This document shows positions 7,497 to 16,009 of a DNA stretch of 28,186 bases, piece by piece (positions within the stretch are counted from its first letter, which is position 1; every line of letters starts with the position of its first letter). Under the pieces are notes generated by a model, which searched no databases, was not told the origin of the DNA, and saw only the letters and a program-made list of their open reading frames with translations. Source of the DNA: JAATGA01 sp047605605 (lineage in GTDB: Bacteria; Pseudomonadota; Alphaproteobacteria; Rhodobacterales; Rhodobacteraceae). Made by a program: the position numbers and the translations under genes. The stretch lies in contig JASGFG010000048.1 in assembly GCA_047605605.1 (NCBI GenBank), positions 1 through 28,186 on the forward strand, in the 5' to 3' direction.

Positions 7497-8447
7497 TCAA
7501 TCCAGCCGGTCGGCCAGCCATGCAGAGATCAGGAACCGTGCGATGGACCCCGGCCGCGCCGGGCGCACGGTCGGATGCGACCCCGCCAGCGCCTCTGCCA
7601 CCTCCTCGCGCGTCATCCACAGGGCATCCTCCAGCTCTGCCGGATCGCGCTGGATGTCCTCGCTCGTCGCCTCGCCCGCGCAGCCGATCATCAGCGATGC
7701 GGGAAAGGGCCAGGGCTGGCTGGCCAGATAGCGCACCGCGCCGACGGCAACGCCGGTTTCCTCGGCCACCTCACGGCGGACGGCGGCCTCGACCGTCTCG
7801 CCCGGCTCGATGAAGCCTGCCAGCAGGGAATACATCCCCTCGGGCCAGCCGGGGCTGCGCCCCAGCAGCAGGCTGTTGCCGCGCGTGATCAGCATGATCA
7901 CCACCGGATCGGTGCGGGGAAAGTGATGCGCCCCGCAGGCCGGGCAATCGCGCTGCCATCCGGCCATCGCCGGAATCGAACGCGCGCCGCAGGCCGCGCA
8001 AAACCCGTGGCTGCGGTGCCAGTGGACCAGCGCCTTGGCTGTGGCGGCCAATTCCGCATCGCGCGGGGACAGGGCGGCCATGACGCCGCGCAGTTCGGCA
8101 AAAACCTGATCGGCGGGCAATGCGGGATGATGCTGGGTCGAACCGTCGAAAAACCCAGCCTCGATCCCGGCGGCCCCCGCCTCGGGCGACCAGTCGGAAA
8201 TGTCGGCGGCAAAGCGCGCCGTCCCCTCGTCCAGCCCCAGAAACACCGCAGGCGCCGCACCGGACAGAACCGGGCTGTCGGCCGGAACCCAGCCCAGCCC
8301 CCCCGCCGCTGTCAGCGGCTTGCCGCGCCAGACCGGCAAGACCTGCCCGCCCGCCAGAAGCCGCGCCTGTTCGTCAGCCTTGCCGCGCAGAGCCGCCGCC
8401 CGGTCCAGGCCCGAGCCTCCGAATGTCACCGTTTCCGCTATCCGCAT
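7497..8447 (-). CDS. nudC: NAD+ diphosphatase (NADH pyrophosphatase), Nudix family
   Basis: 316 residues, the usual NudC organisation. An N-terminal domain is followed by a four-Cys zinc ribbon (Cys150, 153, 168, 171 in FCAACG and DCPACG), then the Nudix box GFIEPGETVEAAVRREVAEE (211-230, continuing TGV) that binds the metal, and the NADH-pyrophosphatase signature SQPWPFPAS (243-251). The enzyme cleaves NADH/NAD+ to NMN(H) and AMP, and NudC enzymes also remove NAD caps from RNA. The start at 8447 follows a GGGGCGG ribosome site; the frame continues 27 codons upstream but that extension lies in the divergent promoter gap to the nucleotidase gene. The SRPBCC gene is downstream on the same strand. 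Confidence 0.92.
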   Translation of the reverse strand: MRIAETVTFGGSGLDRAAALRGKADEQARLLAGGQVLPVWRGKPLTAAGGLGWVPADSPVLSGAAPAVFLGLDEGTARFAADISDWSPEAGAAGIEAGFFDGSTQHHPALPADQVFAELRGVMAALSPRDAELAATAKALVHWHRSHGFCAACGARSIPAMAGWQRDCPACGAHHFPRTDPVVIMLITRGNSLLLGRSPGWPEGMYSLLAGFIEPGETVEAAVRREVAEETGVAVGAVRYLASQPWPFPASLMIGCAGEATSEDIQRDPAELEDALWMTREEVAEALAGSHPTVRPARPGSIARFLISAWLADRLD

Positions 8448-8588
8448 GTTCCGCCCCTGCCCTTCCGCATCAGATTGCACGGCAGGACAGCCGAGGCAAA
8501 CCCCCGCCGGACCGCAGCGAAAATGCAACCATCGGTAGAAAATGTATCGGCGACGGCCTCACATCCCTCTGACGGAACGGAAGAAAAG

Positions 8589-8611
8589 GGCAACACATTG
8601 GCATGTTTGCC
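8589..8611. promoter_or_regulatory. Imperfect inverted repeat in the nudC / cpdB divergent gap
   Basis: GGCAA(C)ACAT-TGGC-ATGTTTGCC pairs over 9 bp with one bulged C, centred about 34 nt before the likely nucleotidase start. The 186-nt gap between divergent starts must hold two promoters, so an operator is plausible; a chance hairpin is equally possible. Confidence 0.22.
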
Positions 8612-8633
8612 CCGACCAGACGATTCGCAGATC

Positions 8634-10574
8634 ATGAATATTGCCAATTCTCCCCCGGACCAGATGACGGATGCCACCGGGAGCGACACCCCGCAGCGCC
8701 CGGCCGACCTGCACCTTCGCATCCTTGCGACATCGGACCTTCACGCGCATCTTTGCCCCTGGGACTATTTCACCGACCAGCCCAAGCCGACGAAGGGTCT
8801 GGCGCGCACCGCGGGGCTGATCGCCGCCGCGCGGGCCGAGGTCGCGAACACCCTGCTGCTCGACAACGGCGATTTTCTTCAGGGCAGCCCGCTGGGCGAT
8901 TTCTTCGCGCTGGAACACCGGCCCCGGCCCGGAGAGGTGCATCCGGTGATCGCCGCGATGAACCTGCTGGGATATGACGCGGCGACCCTGGGCAATCACG
9001 AATTCAGCCACGGCCTCGACTTCCTGCTTCAGGCGCTGGAGGGCGCGGAATTTCCCGTGGTTTCGGCCAATGCCGTCCGCCGGATGGGCGCGACGCCCCT
9101 GGCCGATGCACCGCTCGTCGCGCGGTATGTCCTGCTGGACCGGATCTTTACCGACGGCGCGGGCCGGCGCGTTCCGCTGAAAATAGGTGTTTTCGGCGTC
9201 TGCCCGCCCCAGGTCATGCAGTGGGAGGCCGAGCGGCTGAGCGGCCATCTGGTCCTTCGCAACATGGTCGAGGCGGGCCGCGCCGCGGCGGCGGAACTGC
9301 GGGCGGCTGGGGCGGATGTGGTGCTGGCGCTGTCCCATTCCGGCATTGCCGCCGAGGGTGCGGCGGACGAGGCCGAAAACGCCTCGCTGGCGCTTGCCGG
9401 GGCGGCCGATGTCGACGCGCTGATCGCGGGCCATACGCATCAGATCTTTCCGCGGCCCGGCAAGGCCGCCCCTCCCGGCGCCAATGCCGAGGCAGGCACG
9501 CTGGCCGGGAAACCGGCGGTCATGCCGGGCTTCTTCGGCTCGCATCTGGGGGTGATCGACCTGCGGCTGCGGCGGGGGCGGGAGGGCGGCTGGCAGGTGG
9601 CCGCGCATCGCGCGGACCTGCGCGCCATCGCCACGCGCGACGCGGCGGGGGTGCCGGTGGCGCTGACCGATTCAGACCCCCGGCTGGCCGCGCAGGCAAC
9701 CCCCCCGCACCGCAGTACCCGCGCCTGGGCACAGCGCCCGGTGGGGGAAACGCCGATCCGGCTCTGCACCCATTTCGCACTTGCCACCGAGCTGCCCGCC
9801 CTGCGTCTGGTGGCCGAGGCGCAGGCCGCCCATGTCGCCCGCGCGCTGCGCGGCACCGCCGCCGGCGATCTGCCGCTCCTGTCGGCGGTCGCCCCGTTCA
9901 AGGCAGGCGGGCGGGCCGGGCCCGAGAACTATACCGACATCCCGCCCGGCCCCCTGGCGATGCGCCATGCGGCCGAACTTTACCTGCATCCGAACACGCT
10001 GGTCGCCCTGCGCGTGACAGGCGCCGAACTGACCGACTGGCTGGAGCGGGGGGCAGGCATCTTTCGCCAGATCGCGCCGGGCAGCCGCGAGGCCCATCTG
10101 CTGGACCCGGACTTTCCCAGCTTCAACTTCGACACCATCCACGGGCTGACCTGGATCACCGATCTGTCGCAGCCCGCCCGGTTCGACGCCCGCGGGCAAC
10201 GGCTGGGCAACGGGCGGCGCATCACGGGGCTTTGCCACGCGGGCAGGTTCGTCGCCGATGCGGACGAATTCATCCTGGCCACCAATAGCTATCGCGCGGG
10301 CGGAGGCGGCGGTTTTCCCGCGACCGGCCCCGCCGCGCGCATCGTTCTGGCCGATCATGTGCCCAGTCGGGCGATCCTGATCGCCCACATCGCCGCGGGC
10401 GGACATGTGGGCACAGATTTCGCAGCGGGCTGGCGCCTTGCGCCGATGCCCGGAACCTCGGTGGTGCTGGACACGGCCCCCAAGGCGACGGGAGATGAAA
10501 TACCCCATCTTTCCCCCGAAGATCTGGGCATTCGACCGGAAACCGGTTTCAGGCGCTTTCGTCTCTGGCTGTGA
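8634..10574 (+). CDS. 2',3'-cyclic-nucleotide 2'-phosphodiesterase / 3'-nucleotidase (CpdB-like)
   Basis: 646 residues with the two-domain 5'-nucleotidase architecture. The N-terminal calcineurin-like metallophosphatase domain shows ATSDLHAHL (Asp35, His37), LDNGDFLQG (Asp80), GNHEF (Asn121, His122), LSHSG (His235) and GHTHQ (His267, His269), a complete dimetal site. The C-terminal 5_nucleotid_C domain ends with the nucleotide-binding stretch ATNSYRAGGGGGFP. It would convert 2',3'-cyclic nucleotides to 3'-nucleotides and then to nucleosides. Odd: the N-terminus (MNIANSPPDQMTDATG) is polar with no signal peptide, whereas the enteric CpdB is periplasmic. The start is uncertain: 8634 has almost no ribosome site, and ATGs at 8664 and 8522 are alternatives; the frame extends to 7575 but that stretch is antisense to nudC. 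Confidence 0.85.
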   Translation: MNIANSPPDQMTDATGSDTPQRPADLHLRILATSDLHAHLCPWDYFTDQPKPTKGLARTAGLIAAARAEVANTLLLDNGDFLQGSPLGDFFALEHRPRPGEVHPVIAAMNLLGYDAATLGNHEFSHGLDFLLQALEGAEFPVVSANAVRRMGATPLADAPLVARYVLLDRIFTDGAGRRVPLKIGVFGVCPPQVMQWEAERLSGHLVLRNMVEAGRAAAAELRAAGADVVLALSHSGIAAEGAADEAENASLALAGAADVDALIAGHTHQIFPRPGKAAPPGANAEAGTLAGKPAVMPGFFGSHLGVIDLRLRRGREGGWQVAAHRADLRAIATRDAAGVPVALTDSDPRLAAQATPPHRSTRAWAQRPVGETPIRLCTHFALATELPALRLVAEAQAAHVARALRGTAAGDLPLLSAVAPFKAGGRAGPENYTDIPPGPLAMRHAAELYLHPNTLVALRVTGAELTDWLERGAGIFRQIAPGSREAHLLDPDFPSFNFDTIHGLTWITDLSQPARFDARGQRLGNGRRITGLCHAGRFVADADEFILATNSYRAGGGGGFPATGPAARIVLADHVPSRAILIAHIAAGGHVGTDFAAGWRLAPMPGTSVVLDTAPKATGDEIPHLSPEDLGIRPETGFRRFRLWL

Positions 10575-10607
10575 TCGGCTATCCCCTGCGCGACGCGGGA
10601 GATGCCG

Positions 10608-11237
10608 ATGTATGACGCCTTTCTTTTCGATCTGGACGGAACGCTGATCGACACCGAATCCATCGCGCTGCGCACCAATCTTGCGGTGTTCCATGCCCTT
10701 GGCCATCCGGTGGACGAGGCTTTCCTTCACGGTCTGATCGGCAAGGACGCGCCGACCTCGGCCGCCCTTATCCGCGACCGCCTGCCCGGCATCGACCTGG
10801 CCCTGCTGGAGCGCGAGTTGACCGCCGCCTTCTATCGCGGCGTCGACCAGGGGCTGAGCCTCAAGCCCGGCGTGGCCGAGCTTTTGCCGCGGCTGGATGC
10901 ACCGGCGGTCGTCGTCACCTCGTCCAGCCGGGCCGGGGCCTTGCGCAAGCTACAGGCGGCCGGGCTGGCCAGCGCCTTCGCCGACGTGATCGCGCTGGAG
11001 GATGTCTCCGCCGCCAAGCCCGCGCCCGACCCCTATCTGCTGGCCGCCGAACGCCTGGGCGTCGCCCCCGCCCGCTGCCTGGTCTTCGAGGACAGCGAGA
11101 TCGGGGCCGAGGCTGCGCATCGCGCCGGTTGCCGGGTGGTCCAGGTGCCCGACATCCTGCCGACCGAAGGCCGCTTTGCCCATCATGTCGCCCCGACACT
11201 GATCGAGGGCGCGCGGATGGCGGGCCTGCCCGTCTGA
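10608..11237 (+). CDS. HAD-superfamily phosphatase (beta-phosphoglucomutase/Gph-like subfamily)
   Basis: 209 residues with all four HAD motifs: DLDGT with nucleophile Asp8 and Asp10, TSSSR with Thr104/Ser105, Lys137 in AAKPAPDPY, and FEDSEIGAEAA with Glu161/Asp162. The helical cap between residues 15 and 85 is the C1 type of phosphoglucomutase-like and phosphoglycolate phosphatase-like enzymes; the substrate is not determined. Two in-frame ATGs lie 6 nt apart; the site GGGAG abuts the first (10602) and is 7 nt from the end of GGGAG region to the second, so the second (10608) is preferred. It begins 33 nt after the nucleotidase on the same strand, a likely operon possibly linked to nucleotide or sugar-phosphate salvage. 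Confidence 0.85.
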   Translation: MYDAFLFDLDGTLIDTESIALRTNLAVFHALGHPVDEAFLHGLIGKDAPTSAALIRDRLPGIDLALLERELTAAFYRGVDQGLSLKPGVAELLPRLDAPAVVVTSSSRAGALRKLQAAGLASAFADVIALEDVSAAKPAPDPYLLAAERLGVAPARCLVFEDSEIGAEAAHRAGCRVVQVPDILPTEGRFAHHVAPTLIEGARMAGLPV

Positions 11238-11302
11238 CCGGCGCCCGTCCCTGACCCGCAGCCGAACAGCGCGCCACCAAAGGGAAATTCCACCTACCCC
11301 CG

Positions 11303-11314
11303 CGCCCGCGGGCG
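11303..11314. terminator. GC palindrome downstream of the HAD gene
   Basis: CGCCCGCGGGCG is a perfect 12-bp palindrome in the gap after the HAD stop, followed by further GC pairing but no T tract. A weak terminator at best. Confidence 0.22.
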
Positions 11315-11329
11315 AACCCGGGCAGGCCA

Positions 11330-11469
11330 GGCAATTACTTCTGGTAGAATCATCGCGCCTGATAAATAATCAAAGTTGTCTTTTTACCTGAATTTGTCTT
11401 CTTCGCCTGCTTTTGATCGGCCATTTCCGGCCCCTGTTTTTTCAAGTCATCCATTTCGGAGGCATTGCC
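11330..11469 (+). promoter_or_regulatory. AT-rich leader of the nine-gene paralogue cluster, with an imperfect tandem repeat
   Basis: This is the most AT-rich stretch of the window and directly precedes the cluster, so it most likely holds its promoter. Candidate -10 boxes are TAGAAT (11345-11350) and TAAATAAT (11363-11370); I see no convincing -35. Two imperfect direct copies, TTGTCTTTTTACCTG (11376-11390) and TTGTCTTCTTCGCCTG (11394-11409), start 18 nt apart and could bind a regulator. The rest up to 11457 carries no gene I can support. Confidence 0.45.
11458..11462 (+). promoter_or_regulatory. Shine-Dalgarno GGAGG deciding a GTG start
   Basis: GGAGG ends 7 nt before the GTG at 11470. No comparable site precedes the upstream in-frame TTG at 11413, and the resulting N-terminus (VLSLTDGF...) aligns with paralogues that begin MLSF, MLDL and MLSV. 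Confidence 0.75.
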
Positions 11470-13701
11470 GTGCTTTCCCTGACCGACGGTTTTTCCATCG
11501 ACGGCGTCGATTTCTTTCGCGATGACGAACGCAAGGAATTGTTCTACTACCTGCCCAACCGCGTGCAGCTTTTGCGCAATGCCGACGGTTCGCCGCAATT
11601 CCAGTTCGTGCTGTATCAGGCGGGCCTGCCGATCGAGGGCAAGCAGCAGGGCGGCGGCTTCCTGCTGTTCACGGTTGAACTGGTCGCGCCCGCCGACATC
11701 ATCGGCCCCCGCGCCATGACCACCGCGCAGGGCATCCTGCGGGGCGAGGCGGGCGTCGGCGTGGTGAACGTGCCCACGCCCCAGATCCGCCCGGTGAACT
11801 TCATCGGCGGGGCGGCGCGGCTGCTGATCTCGTCCGGCGGGGGGATGCTGCTCAGGATGGTCGATCTGGGCAAGCCCGCGCTTTTCGGCAACAACACGGT
11901 TTCGGTGATGGCCGACATGCCCTTTGAAGGGGCGCAGGTCTTTGCCGACGTGCTGCGCCAGGGCGGCGCCATCGCCAGCGTGGAATACAATCTGCAATTC
12001 GAGGTGCGCCTGCCCGCCGTCACCATCGACGCCCACATCGAGGCGTCGCGGGTGCGCGAAGTCACCTCGACCTTCACCGAGCAGGAGGTGGAAAGCGGCG
12101 ATGTCTGGGGCAGCGAGACGACCAAGATCCGCCGCCGCACCGGCTATGCCGAATTCCTGGAGGAACACAATGTCGTCCAGCTGGACATCAAGCCCGGCTC
12201 GTCCGAGGTGGAGCTGGATGACGAGATGATTTCCGACCTGCGCGACTTTGCGCTGTCTTCGATGGACAAGTTCATCAACGACGAATGGGTCGGCGCCACG
12301 GGCGTGCTGACGCCCGAGGATCTGCGCAGCGAATGGCTGACCAGCATCGAGGAAAACCTGCACAAGGATTTCCACATGACGATGACGCAATCCGATGTCA
12401 TCGTGCGCCCCTACAACCCCAGTGCGATCGTCGATCCCACCTTCATCAGCGCCGATGTGAAGGATTACCTGATCGTCGTAGACACGCTGGCGCATCCGTT
12501 CTTCAAGCGGCTGGAGGTCGATGTTTCCACCAGCTTCGACTTCGACAAATATGCCGACTATGTGCATTCCATCGTTGTCGACATCCGCTATGACAGCCCT
12601 GACGACAGCGGCAGGCGCATCGAAAAGGCGGAAAGCTTCATCTTTTCCAAAGGCGATGCGGGGCGGAAGAAGTTCGTCACGGCCAAGGGCACCGGCAACG
12701 AATACGAGGTGACGGCCGAGGTTCACTACAAGAACGGCCCGGTGCTGAAGCAGCGGCTTCTGAACACGAAATCCGTCAACCCCGCGCAGGTCATCAACGT
12801 CGCCAACCCGGGCGAGATCGACGTGACCTTTGCCGTTCCCGCCGCGGGCTTCGGCGGCGATCTGCTGTCGGTCGATGTGGAACTGACCTACGAGGACCGG
12901 CGCAACGGCGTCGATCCCTTTTCCGAAAGCCGCAGCCTGACCAGGGACGAACCCGCGATCGAGATCGTCCGCCCGGTCTGGTCGCCGCAGATGAACCCCT
13001 TTCGCTACCGCACCACCCATGTCTTCCAGACGCAAAGCGTTTCCAGCCCCTGGATCGAGATGCCCTCGGCGACGCGGCATATCCGCGTGCCCACGCCTTT
13101 CGAGGACCAGCTGATGCTGGACGTGATCCCCTCGGTCGACTGGACCGAGATGCAGGCGATCCTTGTGGTGCTGACCTATGATGACCCGCCCAACGACATC
13201 CGCACCCAGAAGACGCTGATGTTCCTGCCCGAGGATGCCGGCAAGGCCCGCAGCTTCACCGCGCCGCTGAAAGACCCCGCGAACCGCAAGGTCCGCGTGG
13301 CCGAGACACATGTGATGCGCAATGGCGCGGCGCGCAACCTGGCCCCGCGCACCGTCGATGCCGATGGCACGGCCATCCTCGTGGGCAATGCGCCGGGCGG
13401 GCTTTACCGGATCACCCTGTCGGCGGATGACGTGGCCCTGGGCACCGATGTGCGCCGGATCATGGTCGACATGGCCTATCAGGATGCGGCGCATGGCCTG
13501 CGCGACACGCATCGCGCCTTTCTGCGCGCGCCGGGCGAAACCTCGGTCTGGTCCATCGCATTGGCTGATCCGGCGGTGCTGGATTACACATGGCGCGCGG
13601 AATACACGCTGGCCGACACCAGCCGCGTGCTGGGCCCCGAGATGCACGGCACCCTTTCCGCGCCCGACGACTGGCTGTTTATCGACCCGCCACCGAATTG
13701 A
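11470..13701 (+). CDS. Cluster gene A: unrecognised multi-domain beta-rich protein, paralogue family member 1
   Basis: 743 residues, GTG start supported by GGAGG and by alignment with paralogues. I do not recognise the family. Visible layout: N-terminal domain 1-200 with FFRDDERKELFYYLP (15-29), GGGFLLFTVEL (61-71) and the block from 144 (SVMADMPFEGAQVF ... VEYNLQFEV ... VTIDAHI); a helical, acidic segment 247-300; then four tandem beta-rich modules starting near 366, 466, 562 and 662, each opened by a strand such as IVVDIRYD, VDVELTYED, ILVVLTYDD or IMVDMAYQD. There is no signal peptide, no transmembrane helix and no cysteine. It opens the cluster; gene B follows after 21 nt. Cytoplasmic or non-classically exported scaffold is an inference only. 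Confidence 0.8.
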   Translation: MLSLTDGFSIDGVDFFRDDERKELFYYLPNRVQLLRNADGSPQFQFVLYQAGLPIEGKQQGGGFLLFTVELVAPADIIGPRAMTTAQGILRGEAGVGVVNVPTPQIRPVNFIGGAARLLISSGGGMLLRMVDLGKPALFGNNTVSVMADMPFEGAQVFADVLRQGGAIASVEYNLQFEVRLPAVTIDAHIEASRVREVTSTFTEQEVESGDVWGSETTKIRRRTGYAEFLEEHNVVQLDIKPGSSEVELDDEMISDLRDFALSSMDKFINDEWVGATGVLTPEDLRSEWLTSIEENLHKDFHMTMTQSDVIVRPYNPSAIVDPTFISADVKDYLIVVDTLAHPFFKRLEVDVSTSFDFDKYADYVHSIVVDIRYDSPDDSGRRIEKAESFIFSKGDAGRKKFVTAKGTGNEYEVTAEVHYKNGPVLKQRLLNTKSVNPAQVINVANPGEIDVTFAVPAAGFGGDLLSVDVELTYEDRRNGVDPFSESRSLTRDEPAIEIVRPVWSPQMNPFRYRTTHVFQTQSVSSPWIEMPSATRHIRVPTPFEDQLMLDVIPSVDWTEMQAILVVLTYDDPPNDIRTQKTLMFLPEDAGKARSFTAPLKDPANRKVRVAETHVMRNGAARNLAPRTVDADGTAILVGNAPGGLYRITLSADDVALGTDVRRIMVDMAYQDAAHGLRDTHRAFLRAPGETSVWSIALADPAVLDYTWRAEYTLADTSRVLGPEMHGTLSAPDDWLFIDPPPN

Positions 13702-13722
13702 CCGGGCAGAGGGAGCGGCGCC

Positions 13723-15996
13723 ATGCTTTCCTTCGCCCCACCGCTGCGGATCATCGCGGGCCACCCGGTCTTTTCCGACCATCTGGACCCCGCCCTGTTC
13801 CATGTCCTGCCCGATCGTCCCCGGCTGGGGGACGGCGCCGTCGGCCTGCCCGATTTCCATTTGACCCGCTTTCTGGGCGACGGGGCGGGGGGGCAGGTGC
13901 TGGCGGGCGGATTTCTGAGCCTTGGCACCCGGCTTGCCATTCCCGCCGACCATATGACCGCGATCCGCGACCGGATCGAGGATGAAACCGGACGACCGGC
14001 CCGCCTGACCCCGGCGCTTTTCGACGAAGGACGGGTTGAACTGGTGTTGCTGGGCCAGGGGGCGGATACCCGGTCGCCCTTTGGCGTCACCGTGCTGGGC
14101 AGCGGAATGCCGTCGATGGCGGGCACGAATACGGCGACCTTTCAGGTGCAGCTCGACCATCCCGCCGCAGCCTTTGTCGAGGCCTGCATCGGCGATCCGG
14201 TGCTGCCGGCGCTGGTCATCTATCGCATGGCGCTGACGGGGGTGGAGCCTGCCTATTCCATCCGCATCGACGCCGACTGGTCGGCGGTGAAGCACCAGAT
14301 CGACAGCCGCTTTCGCGCCAATGTCTATTACGCCCGTGCCGATGTGCAGACCGGCCTGCGCGAGGCGGCGCAGGCCGCCGGCCTGCGCGTGCAATCGGTG
14401 GTGATGGATCAGGGCAGCGCACCGGATGCCGCGGCGGCGGAAAAGGCCATGCTGGACTGGATCACCGGCAGCTTCTTCGATCCGGCCCATGGCGCCGACC
14501 CGCCCGCCCCCGGCGGCGGCCTTGTCGAGCAGATCGCCGGATCGATGGGCGATCTGATCGAGACGCTGATGCCCGGCGCCTCGTTCCGGCTGAAGGAGGT
14601 GCGGGAGGAGGATCTGCGCCGCATGGCCGCCACGCTGGACAGGTCCACCGCGCGCCGCCGCGATCTGGCGTTTCAGGCGACCCTGGGGGCCGAGCTTCAC
14701 GACCTGCGCATCGACGACCGCGGGCAGGAACGCCCCGACTGGCCCGCCACGCGCGACCGGCTGGTCACCGGGGTGAACATCGCAGGTCTTGCACGGCGCG
14801 AGGTGCAGGTGGGCGTGACGGACCGTTTCGCCAGCGACGGATTGTCGGCGGTAGAAATCGACCTGCGGCTGGTCGATCCCGCGACCGGGGCGGGGCGCAA
14901 CGAAAGGACGCTGGCCTTTCACGATGCAGCGGACCGTGAGATCTGGGCGGTGAACCTGCTGGGCGAAGATCCAGCACTTCTGACCCTGCCCTACGACTAT
15001 CGGCTGCGGGTGCATTTCGACCCCGCTTCGCCCTTTGGCGCGTTGCCCGCGACCGAAGGGCCCTGGGCCCAGGGCCGCGCGCCCGAACTGGTTGCCGACC
15101 CGCGCATCGACGGCCCCTATCGCCTTTGCGCGCCCGTGATCGGGGTGATGCCCGGCTTTCCCTTTGCGCAATTCCCGCAGGTCCTGCTGGATCTGCGCAA
15201 GGGGGCCGACCAGTCGGCCATGCTGGCCCTGACCGCCGAGACGCCGGAAATCCGCTGGACCTTCCGCGGCACCGGCGCGGGGGCGGCCGAGTTCGACTGG
15301 CGCGTGACCTATGACCGTCCGGCGGCGCAGGGCGGCCCGGTGGTGCGCGACTGGGAAACCACCGCCGCCACCCGGCTGACCCTGCCCGATCCGCTGCCCG
15401 ACCGGCGGCAGGCGACCTTCTTTGCCGATCTGCCCTGGCCCGAGGTCATGACCGCCACGCTGGAGGTGCGGATGGACGATCCCGCCCGTGGCCGCATCCT
15501 GGACGAACGCATCCCCCTGACCGCGGACGCCCCGTTGATCGGGCGCGACTATGCCGTGCCTGCGGGCAGCACCGCGCCCCTGATGTTCCGGCTGGCGGCG
15601 CTGGTGCGCGGGCGGGGGCTGGTTCAGGGCGACTGGCGCGAGACGGGCGATACGATCATCCCCTTGGGGCGCGACCTTTTCGAGATGCGGGCTATCCGCT
15701 TTCGCGTGCTGGGCCTGCCGCTGGCCGGTCACCGCCTGTCGCAGTTGTCGATCAGCGCCGAGGCGCTGGCCCCGGACGGCGCGCGCCTGCACGACTTTCG
15801 GGCCGAACGGCGCGCGGCAGATACCGCGGGCGATCTGGGCATATGGAGCTTTCCGCGCTTTGCCCCCGCCGTGGCCCGCCTGCGCCTGCGGGCCGACTGG
15901 CGCGATCCCGACGGCTTTCCCGGCGACACCGGCTGGATCGACTGGACGCGCGATCTGGCCTTGTTCCGCCTGCCGCAACGGGAGTTCGCACAATGA
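13723..15996 (+). CDS. Cluster gene B: paralogue family member 2
   Basis: 757 residues; the ATG has GGGAG 7 nt upstream and sits 21 nt after gene A. The most diverged of the full-length members, but the same plan is visible: ALFHVLPDRPRL (24-35) in place of FYYLP, AGGFLSLGTRL (61-71), then the block 140-185 (QVQLDHPAAAFVEA ... LVIYRMALTGVEPAYSIRIDAD). A short helical hinge with FFDPAHGADPPAPGGG follows (251-266), then beta-rich modules near 374, 484, 575 and 672 opened by strands such as AVEIDLRLVD and TATLEVRMDD. Two cysteines only. No catalytic motif, signal peptide or membrane helix. Function unknown. Confidence 0.8.
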   Translation: MLSFAPPLRIIAGHPVFSDHLDPALFHVLPDRPRLGDGAVGLPDFHLTRFLGDGAGGQVLAGGFLSLGTRLAIPADHMTAIRDRIEDETGRPARLTPALFDEGRVELVLLGQGADTRSPFGVTVLGSGMPSMAGTNTATFQVQLDHPAAAFVEACIGDPVLPALVIYRMALTGVEPAYSIRIDADWSAVKHQIDSRFRANVYYARADVQTGLREAAQAAGLRVQSVVMDQGSAPDAAAAEKAMLDWITGSFFDPAHGADPPAPGGGLVEQIAGSMGDLIETLMPGASFRLKEVREEDLRRMAATLDRSTARRRDLAFQATLGAELHDLRIDDRGQERPDWPATRDRLVTGVNIAGLARREVQVGVTDRFASDGLSAVEIDLRLVDPATGAGRNERTLAFHDAADREIWAVNLLGEDPALLTLPYDYRLRVHFDPASPFGALPATEGPWAQGRAPELVADPRIDGPYRLCAPVIGVMPGFPFAQFPQVLLDLRKGADQSAMLALTAETPEIRWTFRGTGAGAAEFDWRVTYDRPAAQGGPVVRDWETTAATRLTLPDPLPDRRQATFFADLPWPEVMTATLEVRMDDPARGRILDERIPLTADAPLIGRDYAVPAGSTAPLMFRLAALVRGRGLVQGDWRETGDTIIPLGRDLFEMRAIRFRVLGLPLAGHRLSQLSISAEALAPDGARLHDFRAERRAADTAGDLGIWSFPRFAPAVARLRLRADWRDPDGFPGDTGWIDWTRDLALFRLPQREFAQ

Positions 15997-16009
15997 CCGG
16001 AGGGCGGCG

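Noticed and set aside
7575..8633. 353-codon N-terminal extension of the nucleotidase frame
   Set aside because: Lies antisense to nudC, whose zinc ribbon and Nudix box are intact; extension is Arg/Gln/Gly-rich without domains.
10602..10607. Upstream ATG of the HAD gene as the start
   Set aside because: The GGGAG ribosome site directly abuts this ATG, leaving no spacing; the ATG at 10608 is better placed.
11350..15993. 1547-codon open frame antisense to genes A and B
   Set aside because: Its product is a low-complexity Gly/Arg/His/Gln string with no domain signatures, while the plus strand shows paralogue-conserved motifs and good ribosome sites. High GC with biased third positions readily opens an antisense frame.
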